64,000 nucleotides of DNA, taken from the NCBI GenBank assembly GCA_030063045.1, contig JAQSEB010000059.1:4588001-4652000 (forward strand), read 5' to 3'. The DNA is from Pratylenchus scribneri (lineage: Eukaryota > Nematoda > Chromadorea > Rhabditida > Pratylenchidae). The notes beneath the pieces were generated by a model, which saw only the letters and a program-made list of their open reading frames with translations, was not told the origin of the DNA and searched no databases. Positions 35,512 to 45,966 of the stretch are shown here, one piece after another. Position 1 is the first letter of the stretch. The number at the start of each line of letters is the position of its first letter. The position numbers were made by a program, and so were the translations under genes.

Positions 35512-37217
35512 TCAGAATTTTTCCGCCTTTTCAAATTGTTCCGTCCCATTTTCTGGCATCAGCACACAATGGGTCTAAAAATAATTAAAATGAAATAAAA
35601 TAATAAAATTAAAATATCAACCTGAATTGTTGCAAATCGAATTCGATGCCCCTGGGTCAATTTCTTCTGGGCCAATGCCACAATTTTATCAGCCGAACAT
35701 TTCTCCGTTTTAGCCAATTCCAAATGAACTGTTGCCGCCAAAGTATTCGTTTTCAGGGCCCAAATCCGAAGGGAATGGACGCCCACAACGGTGGGCAGGG
35801 ACATTAAATCGGTGAAAACTTTTTGATGGTCAATATGCCGGGGACAGGCTTCCATCTAAAGATGGGTCAAAAATAATATAAAAATGTGGATTGTGCACAC
35901 CAAAATGGTGAGGGTATCGCCAAAAATGGGAATTGTGGTGAGCAAAACGAGAATGGAGAAAAGGAAAGTGCAAATTGGGTCGGCGAGGGCAAAACCAGTG
36001 AATTTAATGATAATAGCGGCGATTAGAACACCAAGGGATTGGCATAAGTCGCCAAGGACGTGGATGAAGGCGGCACGGATATTCAAATTTTGGTGATCCA
36101 TGGAAAGGGTCGACTGAAGGGGAAGATTTGAATGAATTAATTCATCAGAATGGATTTATTTTATCCTTCGAATTTGCCATCTATTTTCAGATTTCCCTTT
36201 CTCACCGTCACTGTTGTGTCCTCTGATCCAATTGAGCCATTTTCGGCAATGGCTTCATTGTTTGCTGGTGGTTTTTGATGTTGAGAATGGGAATGGCCAT
36301 GGGCATCGAAAATGGTTGGCCCATTTCGCATATGTAACATTGCCCCAATCAACAAATTGAAAATTACTCCAATTCCGGCGGTCAACATCATCTTAAAATT
36401 AAAGGCGATAAGTGAAATTTTGATAGAATTTTAATTAATCATCAGTGGAATATCCATTCAATTCTAATGGATTAATTTCACAATAGTTTTTAATGCTATT
36501 TTGCTAAAATTATCAAATTTAAATCACCGTATCCGGCTCCACCTCATATTCGTGCTGAATGATTCGCCAAACGGCCATATAGAGCAAAACACCGGTCAAA
36601 ACCCAAATGACCAGAATGCTATAAATAAATGGAAATTTTTGGCATTTTGTGGGGAATTTGCCTGGAAAGGGCGCCGAGCACTTCTGCCCGTTGAAATCCA
36701 AACGAATGTCGAGTGGTGGAAGAACGGCGTGAAAGCTGTATGGCCATAATGGAGATGAGGAAGGAGGAAAGGTCGGAAAGCATATGGAATGCATCGGTCA
36801 TAATGGCCAAACTTAAAATTGAATGAGAAATTATTGTAATTTGAATGGAGAATTTGCCTATGAGCCAAATAGCCGCCCACAATTTCGGCGAGAACAAAAA
36901 ATAGAGTCAAAATGGAGACGAGAATCAGTGTTCGTTCGGCACGGCTAAATGAATGGAATTATTTTGGCAAATTAATAGGTGAATTTGGATTATTTAAATA
37001 TGAATATTAATATTAAGGGATGGTATATTAATATTATGAATTCAATTACGATGGATGATTGGTGGGAAAGGAAAGAGAGGCAATATGCTTTAGGGAATAT
37101 TTGATGCCCTCTCAAATCAACCAATACAAAATGAATGTACTGTACCGTGAATGATGTTGTTGGATGGTTGAATCGGCGATTGCGGCATTCCTCTCCAAAA
37201 TACATTCTCGATCCCAT
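35512..37217 (-). CDS. Zinc transporter, SLC30/CDF family (ZnT2/3/8-like)
   Basis: Eight minus-strand exons: 37217-37141, 36944-36858, 36811-36662, 36618-36528, 36391-36206, 36113-35901, 35855-35622 and 35574-35512, 366 residues. Six transmembrane segments. TM2 carries the zinc site TDAFHMLSD and TM5 carries HVLGDLCQSLGV, the paired HxxxD motifs of vesicular ZnTs. A His-rich loop (AHGHSHSQHQ) lies between TM4 and TM5, and the C-terminal cytosolic domain has the expected alpha/beta pattern (VGVHSLRIWALKTNTLAATV, then HLELA). The family loads Zn into vesicles in exchange for protons. Introns 36857-36812 and 36661-36619 both use GC donors (GCAAAT). The first exon is chosen by frame only, so the extreme N-terminus is less certain. 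Confidence 0.93.
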
Positions 37218-39195
37218 TGTTTCTCCAATTTGGTTGAATTCTTCGAGAAGAACATTATTTCAATTTAAATTCGATAATTGATATTTTGGCCTGGGAAAAT
37301 GATTGATTTAATTGACACCCACTAGACGAAAATAGATAATAAATGATAAGGGGACAAATAAAAATTGTGAGCATTTGTTAGTAAAATAAAAATGACAAAA
37401 AATAAACTAAATTGGTTGAAAATGTCATAAGAAAAATAAATATTTTTGCCTTAAATGGGCCAATTAAAAATTGCAGGAAATTTGAAAAAAAAACAAACAC
37501 ATGTTTAGTTTCTTTTATGGAGAATATAGTTTGGAAAAGTTTGGAAAAATTTAGGAAAATTTGGGAAGAAGGATGAAAGGCGGGGGTGTTAATGGGATTA
37601 TTATTGTTATTGGGAGGAAGTCAATCAAATCAACAAATTTAGTAGGAGGAATTAAAATTTAATCTATAATGTACTAAATTTATTGAAGAAGATCAACGTC
37701 AAAAAGGGAATTTAGGAATTCTAAAAATAATTACGATGACAAAGATGTTTGTTCCTTATTTTAAAGTTCAGGGAGAATTCCTTCAAACGGATGAATGGTT
37801 TGTTTATTTTTCACAAAAAAAAAAATGATTAACAGAAGAAAATGAAGGAAGGATTCAGGAAAAATCATGTGAATCAGAAGCGAAAGATAAAAAAAAGGTG
37901 GCACAAAATACAAAAAATACCTTCCTTTGTGAACGCAATTTTCTGTTTTATTTTTTGAAGAGGAAAAAAAAAACAATATTTGATCGCAACTGATCGACTG
38001 GGTCATGGCTTATCGGTCAAAAATATGCACGGGACCGGCTGGGAATAGTCGCAAATGCGCACCACCCTCTATGTCCCCCTCCCTTCGAATTGATCTATGG
38101 CGTTCCCATCCCATTGCCCACCTTCCCTCGGGCGCTGTTTTGTTCTCGTTGCGTTCGGTTTAGTTTATTATATGATTTTGAATGGTCTTATTACGTACGA
38201 ATAGACTAAATATGAATGAAGAATGATCATAGTATTTTTCGGTTCACATTTCACACCAAAAATGAATTAATTGGGTGAAGGATGTCATGAGAAGGCATGA
38301 AAAGAAGATGGTAAAAGATGGATGGCCATTTTAAAAAGGGAGATTGTAATTGGTTCATTCCGGGAGGATTTTTAATATTTTGTTGTTGTTGTTTTGCATC
38401 CAACTTCTTTCATTTATTCTCCGCAACAAATTGTCGCCATTCCCAAATTGTCCATTCCTCTTTTGAGCGATGCTTTCCCCCTCTTATTTCCATTAACAAT
38501 AAATCCAGTTCAGCCCATCCATTCGCTCTCCACAATCAATTTTTCTTCTGCTGATCAAAGCTTTTGGGATGGCATCGGCTTATTAATGGTCATTTTTGGG
38601 ATTAGCAAATAGCCGTGATACGTGATTTGGAGTATGACGAAAAGAATGCGGAAAAGGAAAGTGGGAAAGAGGGATTTGGGCGACGACAGCAAATTAAATA
38701 TGCCCAAAGCATTTTTCTCTCTTCTACATTCCACCACCATCGATGACCGTCAAAATTTGTTGAAAGCAATTAATGGATCCGGTTTAATAATTATCCAAAA
38801 ATTTGAATGAAGTTTAGCCGACAAGTTTTTGAAGGTCAACCAAAAAGTGAAATGAAAATTGGGCAGATTAAATTTTATATATATATTGGAAATTAAAATT
38901 ATTTGGTTGAAATTAGTGTCCTGTCCAGTTCATAAAATAAAATTCAAAGGCAAATTTGACATAAAAAATTATTCGGAGAGAAGATTAAATTTTATTTGTA
39001 TTGGAATCCTTGAATTTGTCTGGGCCAATGAGGCAAAAATCGCATTATTTTGGCGGGTCAATAAAAAAATGATTGCTTTCCCCAATATATTATGGCCAAT
39101 TCATCCATATGATTATCATTTTTATTGGCCTCATTTTTGAGCAATAATTTCGGGAAAAAAATGAACAATAAAAAATAATACATTTCTTCAATTAT
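37218..39195. other. Intergenic
   Basis: AT-rich with an A10 run near 37817. A frame at 38318-38554 has a Cys/Phe-rich hydrophobic stretch (FLIFCCCCFASNFF) and one at 38622-38810 is basic; neither has a recognisable domain or clear splice partner. No gene is supported. Confidence 0.4.
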
Positions 39196-39734
39196 TCAAA
39201 TAAATTCAAGTTTTGTCAATTCAATTGCCGATTCATTTTTATTACTCCTGCCATCTCCAACCAATGGAAATGCACAACTAAAATTGCCTTTAACCGATGA
39301 GGGCACCAAAGGAGGGCAACAAGGCTGTTTTGGGTAAAGGCAAACATCAAAATTGCACAATTCTTCCTCCAATTCAGGCCTTTCAAGTTTCAAGAATAGA
39401 AATGAAATTACGTTAAACAAAAATTAATTTATTACCCTTCACATTTAATGGCACATTCCTCCCCTCCATTTAGCACTTTCTTCCGTTGGCATTCCCTCCG
39501 CCTCCATCTTTTCCCACATCCACCACATTCCTCCGAACATTGGCTCCAATCGGCCAATGGAATCCACCAAAAACATGGCCCATTCTCATTTTCATCATTA
39601 TATCCATATTTGTGGAATTCGGAGGGTGAAATGAGGAATTGTTCCAATGGGATTAGGGTCAATCGCAAATTCAAATTTTCCTCCTTTTTTCCATCCAAAA
39701 AAGGGAAAATTAAAAAGAATAGGGGAAAAAGCAT
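39196..39734 (-). CDS. Small secreted protein with a thrombospondin type-1 repeat
   Basis: Two minus-strand exons: 39734-39436 and 39379-39196, 160 residues. A signal peptide (MLFPLFFLIFPFLDG) opens the protein. After about 45 residues comes a single TSP1 repeat: WIPLADWSQCSEECGGCGK, RWRRRECQRK and a distal CAIKCEG...CNFDVC. The Trp/Arg layering residues are conserved, but the usual CSxTCG is CSEECGGCG, as in some nematode secreted TSP1 proteins. The C-terminal part adds PCCPPLVPSS and a short tail. Likely extracellular-matrix or cuticle-associated; partner unknown. The start lies 160 bp downstream of the nsun-4 stop on the same strand. Confidence 0.8.
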
Positions 39735-39894
39735 AGATTGAAAAGTGGGAATGATCAAATGGAAAGGAAATAAATGATGATTTGGATTGGTTGGAATGAT
39801 CAAAAAATGGGTCAAATTGAATGAAAATGGGAATGACGAAAATTCACTTTTATTATAAAAAAATCAACAAAATGTGATTAAATTTGAATTAAAT

Positions 39895-41698
39895 TCATCG
39901 AATTCTGTGTAATTTGCAAAGGAACATTGGTCCAAAATTGGAAAGAATATTCGGTAAAATCAATGATCCTCTTTTTTGTTGATCACTAAAATGGAAAAGT
40001 TCTCCTGCAGCATTCAATTCATTTTCCATTCTTTTTAATCCCATTTCCACACATTCAATCCCATAATTTTGTTTGGCCAAAACGGTGGCATTCTCCACGA
40101 CCATTTCATTTTGTGTTGGTGCCATTGAGCAAGTGGAATAAACAACTGAACCGCCCACCCGAACTGATCGAAGTGCATTGCTTAAAAACGGAATTTAATT
40201 TAAATAATTGATTATTTTTGAACATTACATTAACATTTTTGTTTGCATTTGAGGCAAATTCAGTCTTTCCTGGGTTCTCTCCACAGCGAAAACATTTCCC
40301 GGATCCTGGTTGGCCGACAATCGATCAGTGGTGCACGGAACATCGGCAATTACCTTTGTGGATGGAAAATAATAATATTTTAATAATTATTATTTACTTT
40401 ATCATATAATTCAATGTCATCCCATGATTCAACACTGAACGCATCTTTCCTTTTGATGATTATTCGAGAGAATACATCCGAATCGGCGGGAACGTACATG
40501 GCAAGTGATCGACGCAATTGGCCCAATCTTTGCAATTTATTGTCGTTGCAAACAAGGGTGGCTATAAAATGGAAGGGAATATTGTGATTATATGCTAATT
40601 AAAAACTGACCAAATTTATTTGTTTGAATAATCATCAAAGATTTGCCCCCGGGGGATGCGCACATATCCAAAACATTGTCATCCTCTTTCAAATCCAAAG
40701 CAAGCACGGGCAAAATTGATGCCCCATCCAAAAGCCACCAACCTAAAATAAATAAATCATTTTAAATAATATTTTTGGCCAACTTGAAATATTCTTTTTG
40801 TCTCTAATTGGCCCAGGAAATCCATCAATGCACATTTTTGGGTGGATGAATGTTTGGAGGTGCGGAGGGTAGATTGGAATATCTTCCAATGTGGGCAATG
40901 CATCCTCCATTCCTTGATCCACCGATTCAAGGCCAGTCACTCTTTTATTTTATTCAATTATAATAAAATAATTAATTTAAATTTGAACTCACTTAAATTT
41001 GCTATCATAAATTATTTTCCTCGCATTCAATTCATCATTCCCATTCTTCTCTTTCTTCCTATTTTTAACATTTCTATGTTGAATTTCGCGAGTTGGCGGC
41101 AAAAAATGTTTAATGCCGGATTCCGTTCGGGCATCCAAATCGAATATTTCCTCTATCTAATTAGATTATCGATTATTTCCCATCCAAAAAATCCACCAAA
41201 CCAACCTCCGCCTCGTCATTTTCATTATTCCTCATATTTTCTTGCCTAAATCGCATCTGGCTAATTTGATCGTCCAATTTTTGTTTCATTTCTTCGATTT
41301 CATCCATCGATTCCGTTCTTGAATTTATTAAATTTTCCACCAAATTCGTTGCTCCCAAACTGGCAATTATTTCTCGATTCGTCTAAAATATTAAAATATT
41401 TTGTACAAATTTCGAATAAAATTACCTCAAAACCTTCAGAATATCGATTGATCACAGCGGCAAATTTATTTGGCATCAAGAGGCCAAGTCGAATTGAAGA
41501 CCATTTTTTGCCGAACAAAGGGGCATAATAAAAATCAAAATTGTCGATTGCCAACATTGAAGGAGTCCTCTTTGGCTTTGTTTTCATTATATTTGGTTTG
41601 AATCGAGGAGTGCCATAATTAGCTCGTTGAAAGTAAAAACATCGGGGACAAAATCGAAATGAAAATTGAGCAATGCCGATGGAAGCCGGCAAATTCAT
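39895..41698 (-). CDS. nsun-4: Mitochondrial rRNA m5C methyltransferase NSUN4
   Basis: Eight minus-strand exons: 41698-41426, 41382-41206, 41150-40993, 40941-40784, 40742-40611, 40561-40398, 40353-40229 and 40180-39895, 490 residues. Motifs in order: N-terminal ALDNFDFYYAPLFGKKW-type NSUN4 segment (LAIDNFDFYYAPLFGKKW here), the SAM-binding LDMCASPGGKSLM, DVPCTTDRLSANQD (motif VI, with one catalytic-region Cys in PCT), and GGSVVYSTCSMAPTQNE (motif IV, the TC nucleophile region). It ends FGPMFLCKLHRIR like other NSUN4s. By family it methylates a cytosine in mitochondrial small-subunit rRNA and, with an MTERF partner, helps ribosome assembly. It is longer than human NSUN4 because of a charged linker (residues 92-200). 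A TTTTAG lies 18 nt before the ATG, a possible trans-splice acceptor. Confidence 0.94.
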
Positions 41699-41852
41699 TT
41701 TAAAATTAATTTTGCTAAAATAAAATTGGTTAATTAAATGAGTTATTAGAGGTTTAATTTATTATTTTCAATTAACTTTAATTAATAATTATCGTGATTT
41801 GGATTGGGATTTGGGAAGGAACATGGAATCCAAAATCCAAAAGAAAGCCAGA

Positions 41853-41880
41853 GCCGAGCCGGCGCGGCGGCCGGCCGGCC
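41853..41880 (-). promoter_or_regulatory. GC-only block upstream of nsun-4
   Basis: A 28-bp segment containing a single A, with CCGGCGCGGCGGCCGGCC in its core, set in DNA that is otherwise very AT-rich, 155-182 bp upstream of the nsun-4 ATG. Includes palindromic GGCCGGCC. Promoter role is inferred from position only. Confidence 0.35.
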
Positions 41881-42143
41881 TAATTTTTCGAGATGACAAA
41901 ATATCCTATTCCAGATAAATAAAAATAAAATGACAAAATGTAATTAATAAAATTTTATTCAAAAATGTATTTTTAAAAAACAGTAATGAATGGAGAATGG
42001 AAATCATTGAACAAAGAATCAATCACCTCATAGAGGGAAATTTTAACTATCGAATTTGGATAGAGCTGGTCAAAACGCATTAAATGGTATATAATTTGTC
42101 ATGGTTTGATCAACATTCCTTCCTTCTTTCTTTCTTTCTTCCT

Positions 42144-42752
42144 TCACATCATTCCTTCCCTCTCAAAAGCCTGGAATATTATAAAGGAATATGCAAATTT
42201 ATCTTATGTATTAAGTATTATACCTCGATCAATTCCACCACTCCTGGGTCCTTCTCCAAATCTGCCCTTCGTTCCCAATTGACCTTCTTAATCCCTTGCC
42301 ATTCCACCAGAAAATATTCCTCCTCCGTTCCATCTTCATTCCTTCTGGTCTCCTTCGCCACGATGTCCTTCACTTTCCAAACCACCTCCCTTTCCTCCTT
42401 CTCCAAAAATCGGCGCAACACCCCGGGGGCATCCTGAATTTAGAATGTTTATTTATAATTTTAATTGAATTCTTCTTACGGCCTTCATCGCTCCCTCACT
42501 TTCTATGGAAGTGTTATGTTCGTTCGGCTCATACAAATTGTATGATGGATGGCTCGAACAAAACCAACGGACTTCATAAGATTTCACGACCTTCCCATTC
42601 TTCATTTCCCGTATTTCCTTCACCACGAACGATTGAGGGTGCTCCAACTGCCACTTCACCTCCAATTCATTGTCCCCATTTTGACCCATCTTTCCACCAT
42701 CCAATGCAACATCAGCCAACAAATTCAAACCTTCATTTCCATTGTTTTCCAT
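42144..42752 (-). CDS. Tandem chromodomain protein
   Basis: Three minus-strand exons: 42752-42480, 42433-42224 and 42170-42144, 169 residues. The C-terminal half is a chromodomain: VWKVKDIVAKETRRNEDGTE, EEYFLVEWQGI, NWERRADL and a closing helix DPGVVELIEAFEREG, whose last residues come from a 27-nt final exon. The N-terminal half (residues about 33-75) has a second, divergent chromodomain-like unit: SFVVKEIREMKNGKVVKSYEVRW. In the second unit the aromatic cage is only partly visible (V in the first position, W in VEWQG, then W of NWERR). Chromodomains bind methylated histone tails, so a nuclear chromatin reader is likely, but the target mark cannot be predicted. A TTTCAG lies upstream of the ATG. 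Confidence 0.82.
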
Positions 42753-43244
42753 TTCGCTTTGTTTGCTTTATTCAAATTGAATGCTAATCTGAAATAAATG
42801 AATCAATTAGCGTGCAATAATTGCATTCAGCAGATTGTTGATTTCCAATGTGTCAATTGTGTTCAATATTAATGCAGAAGAAAAACTAATCTCGAGAAAA
42901 TGATTAATGCCAAAGGGCAAATTTGATTGGTTTCAAAAGATTACTGTAAACCGGTTTAGTTTTCACTCTGGTTTCATATACAGTAAATTTTTAATGGCAA
43001 ATTCGAATTAGCCTTCAATGATCCATTATTATTCCATCCTAATCCTCTTCATATCATTCTTTCAAATCCAATTTCCCTCATTCCACTTGTTGAATATTTC
43101 AACAACAAAACATTCCATTTAAAGAAACAACATTGAAGCCACATCATTTTCTTGAATATAGTTTTATTGATAACAATTGAATATATTCCTTATCATTCAT
43201 TCATTTTGTTTGCAAACTTTTGCTTTAAAATTATCATTTTTCCA
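42753..43244. other. Intergenic, divergent promoters
   Basis: About 490 bp between the chromodomain gene (-) and the MTHFR-like gene (+). AT-rich, nothing further recognised. Confidence 0.5.
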
Positions 43245-44586
43245 ATGTTTTGTGCCCCAATTAGCACCAAAATTAATTCAATTTATTCATCCGATGAACC
43301 ATTCTTTTCACTTGAATTTCGTCCTCCTCCCGAAGAGGATATTCCTTCCTTTTTCGATTCAATTTCCAATTTGCTCGACAAAACCACCCATTCATTTTTA
43401 TTCCTCAGTTTGACAGCCCATGCCAACAATCAGCCAAGTAAATTACAAAAATTAATCCCAATTCGCTAATTCAATTCTAGCCAATTTATTCATTCAAAAT
43501 TCATCGACTTCAATTGCAATCCAAATAAAGCGACAATTCCCTCAGCATAATTTGTTGCTTCATCTCACTTGTTCCAGTTTAATTGGCCAAAATGTGCTAA
43601 AATATTTGGAATTCATTTCCCAAAATGGAATTAATGATATTTTTGCCCTTTCTGGCGATCCATTGAATGACCAAGTCCCATTTCCAAATATTCCAATGTA
43701 ATCCCCAATTCCCCTTATTCCTTTATACAGCTCTTTCATGCCCCACCATCACAATTCAATTCGGTTGAATTAATCAAATTAATCCGTCGCCATTTGCCTC
43801 CATCCTCTTCCATTGCCATTGCCGCCTATCCTCAAGGCCATCCTCTGGCCAAATCATTTTCCGCCGATTTGGCCCATCTAAAAATGAAATTGAATAATGA
43901 AAATGCCAATTTTGCCATTTGTCAGTTTATTCTTGATAATACAATCAATAAATTCCGCAATTTTGTGGCCATTTGCCGCCAATCTGGAATTCATCATTCT
44001 GCCCCAATTTTACCCGGAATTCTTCTTTACTCTGTAATTCCCTTCAAAATCCTCCTAATTTTACACATTAAACAGAATTTTTCCGCATTACTAAAACTCA
44101 GTGAATTGTCCAAAATTCCAATTCCCCCGGCCATATTCCGCCAACTTTGGCCAATTCGTCAAAATGATTTGGCCATCCAATCATTTTCCCTTTGGAACGC
44201 ATTTTTGACTTGCAAATCTTTATTGGCCAATCCGGCATCCAAAAATCCTCGAATTGTTCACATTTTTACGGCCAATCAATTCACAATGACAAAGTCAATC
44301 AAATCCAATTCCTTTCATTCAATTAAATTCAATTTTTAGATCTCTTCTACTCAAATTGGGTTTTTTGCTTAATTTGGACACAAAATTGTGGAAAATGGAA
44401 ATGGAATTTATTTCACAAATAAAATTGATGAATTTTCAATCAAAATTCCATGCAAAAATCCAAAGCAATTTGTCGGCCAATATCATTCATCGGTGGGGAA
44501 ATGGTCGTGGAAGAGGCAATTGTGGCATTGGCCAGAGAAGGGGCCGATCGAAAAGAAGAAGTGGAATTTGCCTGCAGCAAAATTAA
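43245..44586 (+). CDS. Methylenetetrahydrofolate reductase-like protein, catalytic domain only
   Basis: Five exons: 43245-43437, 43481-43674, 43731-44033, 44076-44293 and 44340-44586, 384 residues. MTHFR features: FSLEFRPPPEEDI (the catalytic Glu motif, usually SLEFFPP), NLLLHLTCSSLIGQNVLKYL, NDIFALSGDPLND (FAD-site GDP), ELIKLIRRHL, IAAYPQGHPLAKSFSADLAH, APILPGILLY, and IFTANQFTMTKSLLLKLGF. The C-terminal S-adenosylmethionine-binding regulatory domain of animal MTHFR (about 300 residues) is missing. Instead, after the barrel, there is a basic Gly/Arg tail ([20 protein letters not shown]). Substrate would be 5,10-methylene-THF, feeding methionine synthesis. It may be a duplicated, unregulated or non-catalytic paralogue. 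It converges with the next gene, 13 bp apart. Confidence 0.8.
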
Positions 44587-44599
44587 ATATAAATTTTAT

Positions 44600-45217
44600 T
44601 TATTTTGATATATTTTCCACCTCCTGTCCCCCCATTTGTGTTGCTGTGGCCATTTGTTGGGCCAACATTTGTCTGGCAAATTCGTCCAATTGGCCCTTTT
44701 CTTTGTCCGTCAATTCCCTTGCAAATTTGCCTGCAATATAAACTTTATGGTTTTGGACAGTGCATCCGGCCAAAATGTAAAGGGTGGTCTGATAGGATGT
44801 ACAAAATGATGGCAGAATTGGTCGAGGTGGAATAACGGGCATTGATGAGGAATTATTATTGTTTCGTTGAATGGCCTGCGCCTCCAAACGGGCATATGCC
44901 TAAAATGAATTAATATTTATAAATCAATTTATTTGAATTGTTTACTTCATCCACTCGTTGTTTCCACTCCAACAATTCCCTTTTGTATTTTTCCATTTCT
45001 GCCATTTCCTTCCCATTCAATTCCCGAATAAAATTCTATTGAATAAATTTGTTTAATTGGCCAAAACATTTCCCATCAATTATCCAACCCCATGTGAATA
45101 TAATTTGTTGGCTGTGGCCACACAACCTGATCCGGTCATCATTGGGGCATTGTAATATTGGGCAATGCCAAAATGGGCGATGATCAAAATAAAAAGAATG
45201 GAAGAGGAAATTGGCAT
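44600..45217 (-). CDS. Pepsin inhibitor-3 family protein (inhibitor family I33)
   Basis: Three minus-strand exons: 45217-45089, 45035-44946 and 44899-44600, 172 residues. A signal peptide (MPISSSILFILIIAHFGIAQ) is followed by two related half-domains. The first is GSGCVATANKLYSHG plus FIRELNGKEMAEMEKYKREL; the second is FCTSYQTTLYILAGCTVQ plus VYIAGKFARELTDKEKGQL. The pattern of a Cys strand, short strand, then F.R.LT..E helix matches Ascaris PI-3, which blocks aspartic proteases by strand pairing in the active cleft. Both halves of the fold are visible. Secreted; whether it acts on a host or a parasite protease cannot be told. An Asn/Ser and Pro-rich linker separates the halves. Confidence 0.82.
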
Positions 45218-45966
45218 TTTTGGGCGAAATTTGGATGAATGAAGAAATGAAATTGGTCGAAAAAAGTGGATGGATGGAAGAAAATGATGATGGAAGGATT
45301 TAAGTCGACTGGCTTTGGACAAATAAAATTTGAGTGGAACAAAGACAAAGAATGGGCGATTTGATAGGGTGGACCAATGAATGCATGGAAATCGGAGGAA
45401 AAATTCGAGAAGCCTTCGAGAAAGAGGCAAAAGCCGACCGACCGGTCAGTTTGAATGAATTGAATGGGATGGGATGGGAATTGACTTTGACTGGCCAAAA
45501 ATCAAGGGAATTGGGGATGGAGAAACTATTTTTGGATGGAAATTGTTAAAGTACAATAAAATATTTGCCATTTAAAATTGAATTAATAATTCTTGCCCAC
45601 AATTTTGGCATTTATGTTCACAAAAACCATGATTCACAAGAATATGTGGAAATAATTCTCAATTTTATTCATTCATTCAATCATTCGTTGTTCTTTTTCA
45701 TTCAACAAAGCACAAAAATGTAATTTGATGTTTTAATTGGCCAAAAATCTTTCTTTCCTTTTCCCAAAATGTTCATCAAAACCTAATTCCATTTGCCACT
45801 TTCTTCCTTCCTTCCTTTCTTTCCAGCATTTTTGTTTGGCCAAAATATCATTTTACGGTTTCTTTTCTTTCATTTTTTGCCATTTTTATTCATTCATCCA
45901 ATTTCCAATCCAATTCAATATTCCTTCTTAATCCTTCAGAAATAAATCCAAATAATTTATTTTTCA
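45218..45966. other. Intergenic, divergent promoters
   Basis: Between the pepsin inhibitor (-) and the DOMON/b561 gene (+). AT-rich with CCTTCCTTCCTTTC tracts near 45805-45826. No gene seen. Confidence 0.5.

Noticed and set aside
38318..38810. Frames with a Cys-rich hydrophobic stretch and a basic stretch
   Set aside because: They cannot be joined by plausible splice sites into one reading frame and show no known domain.
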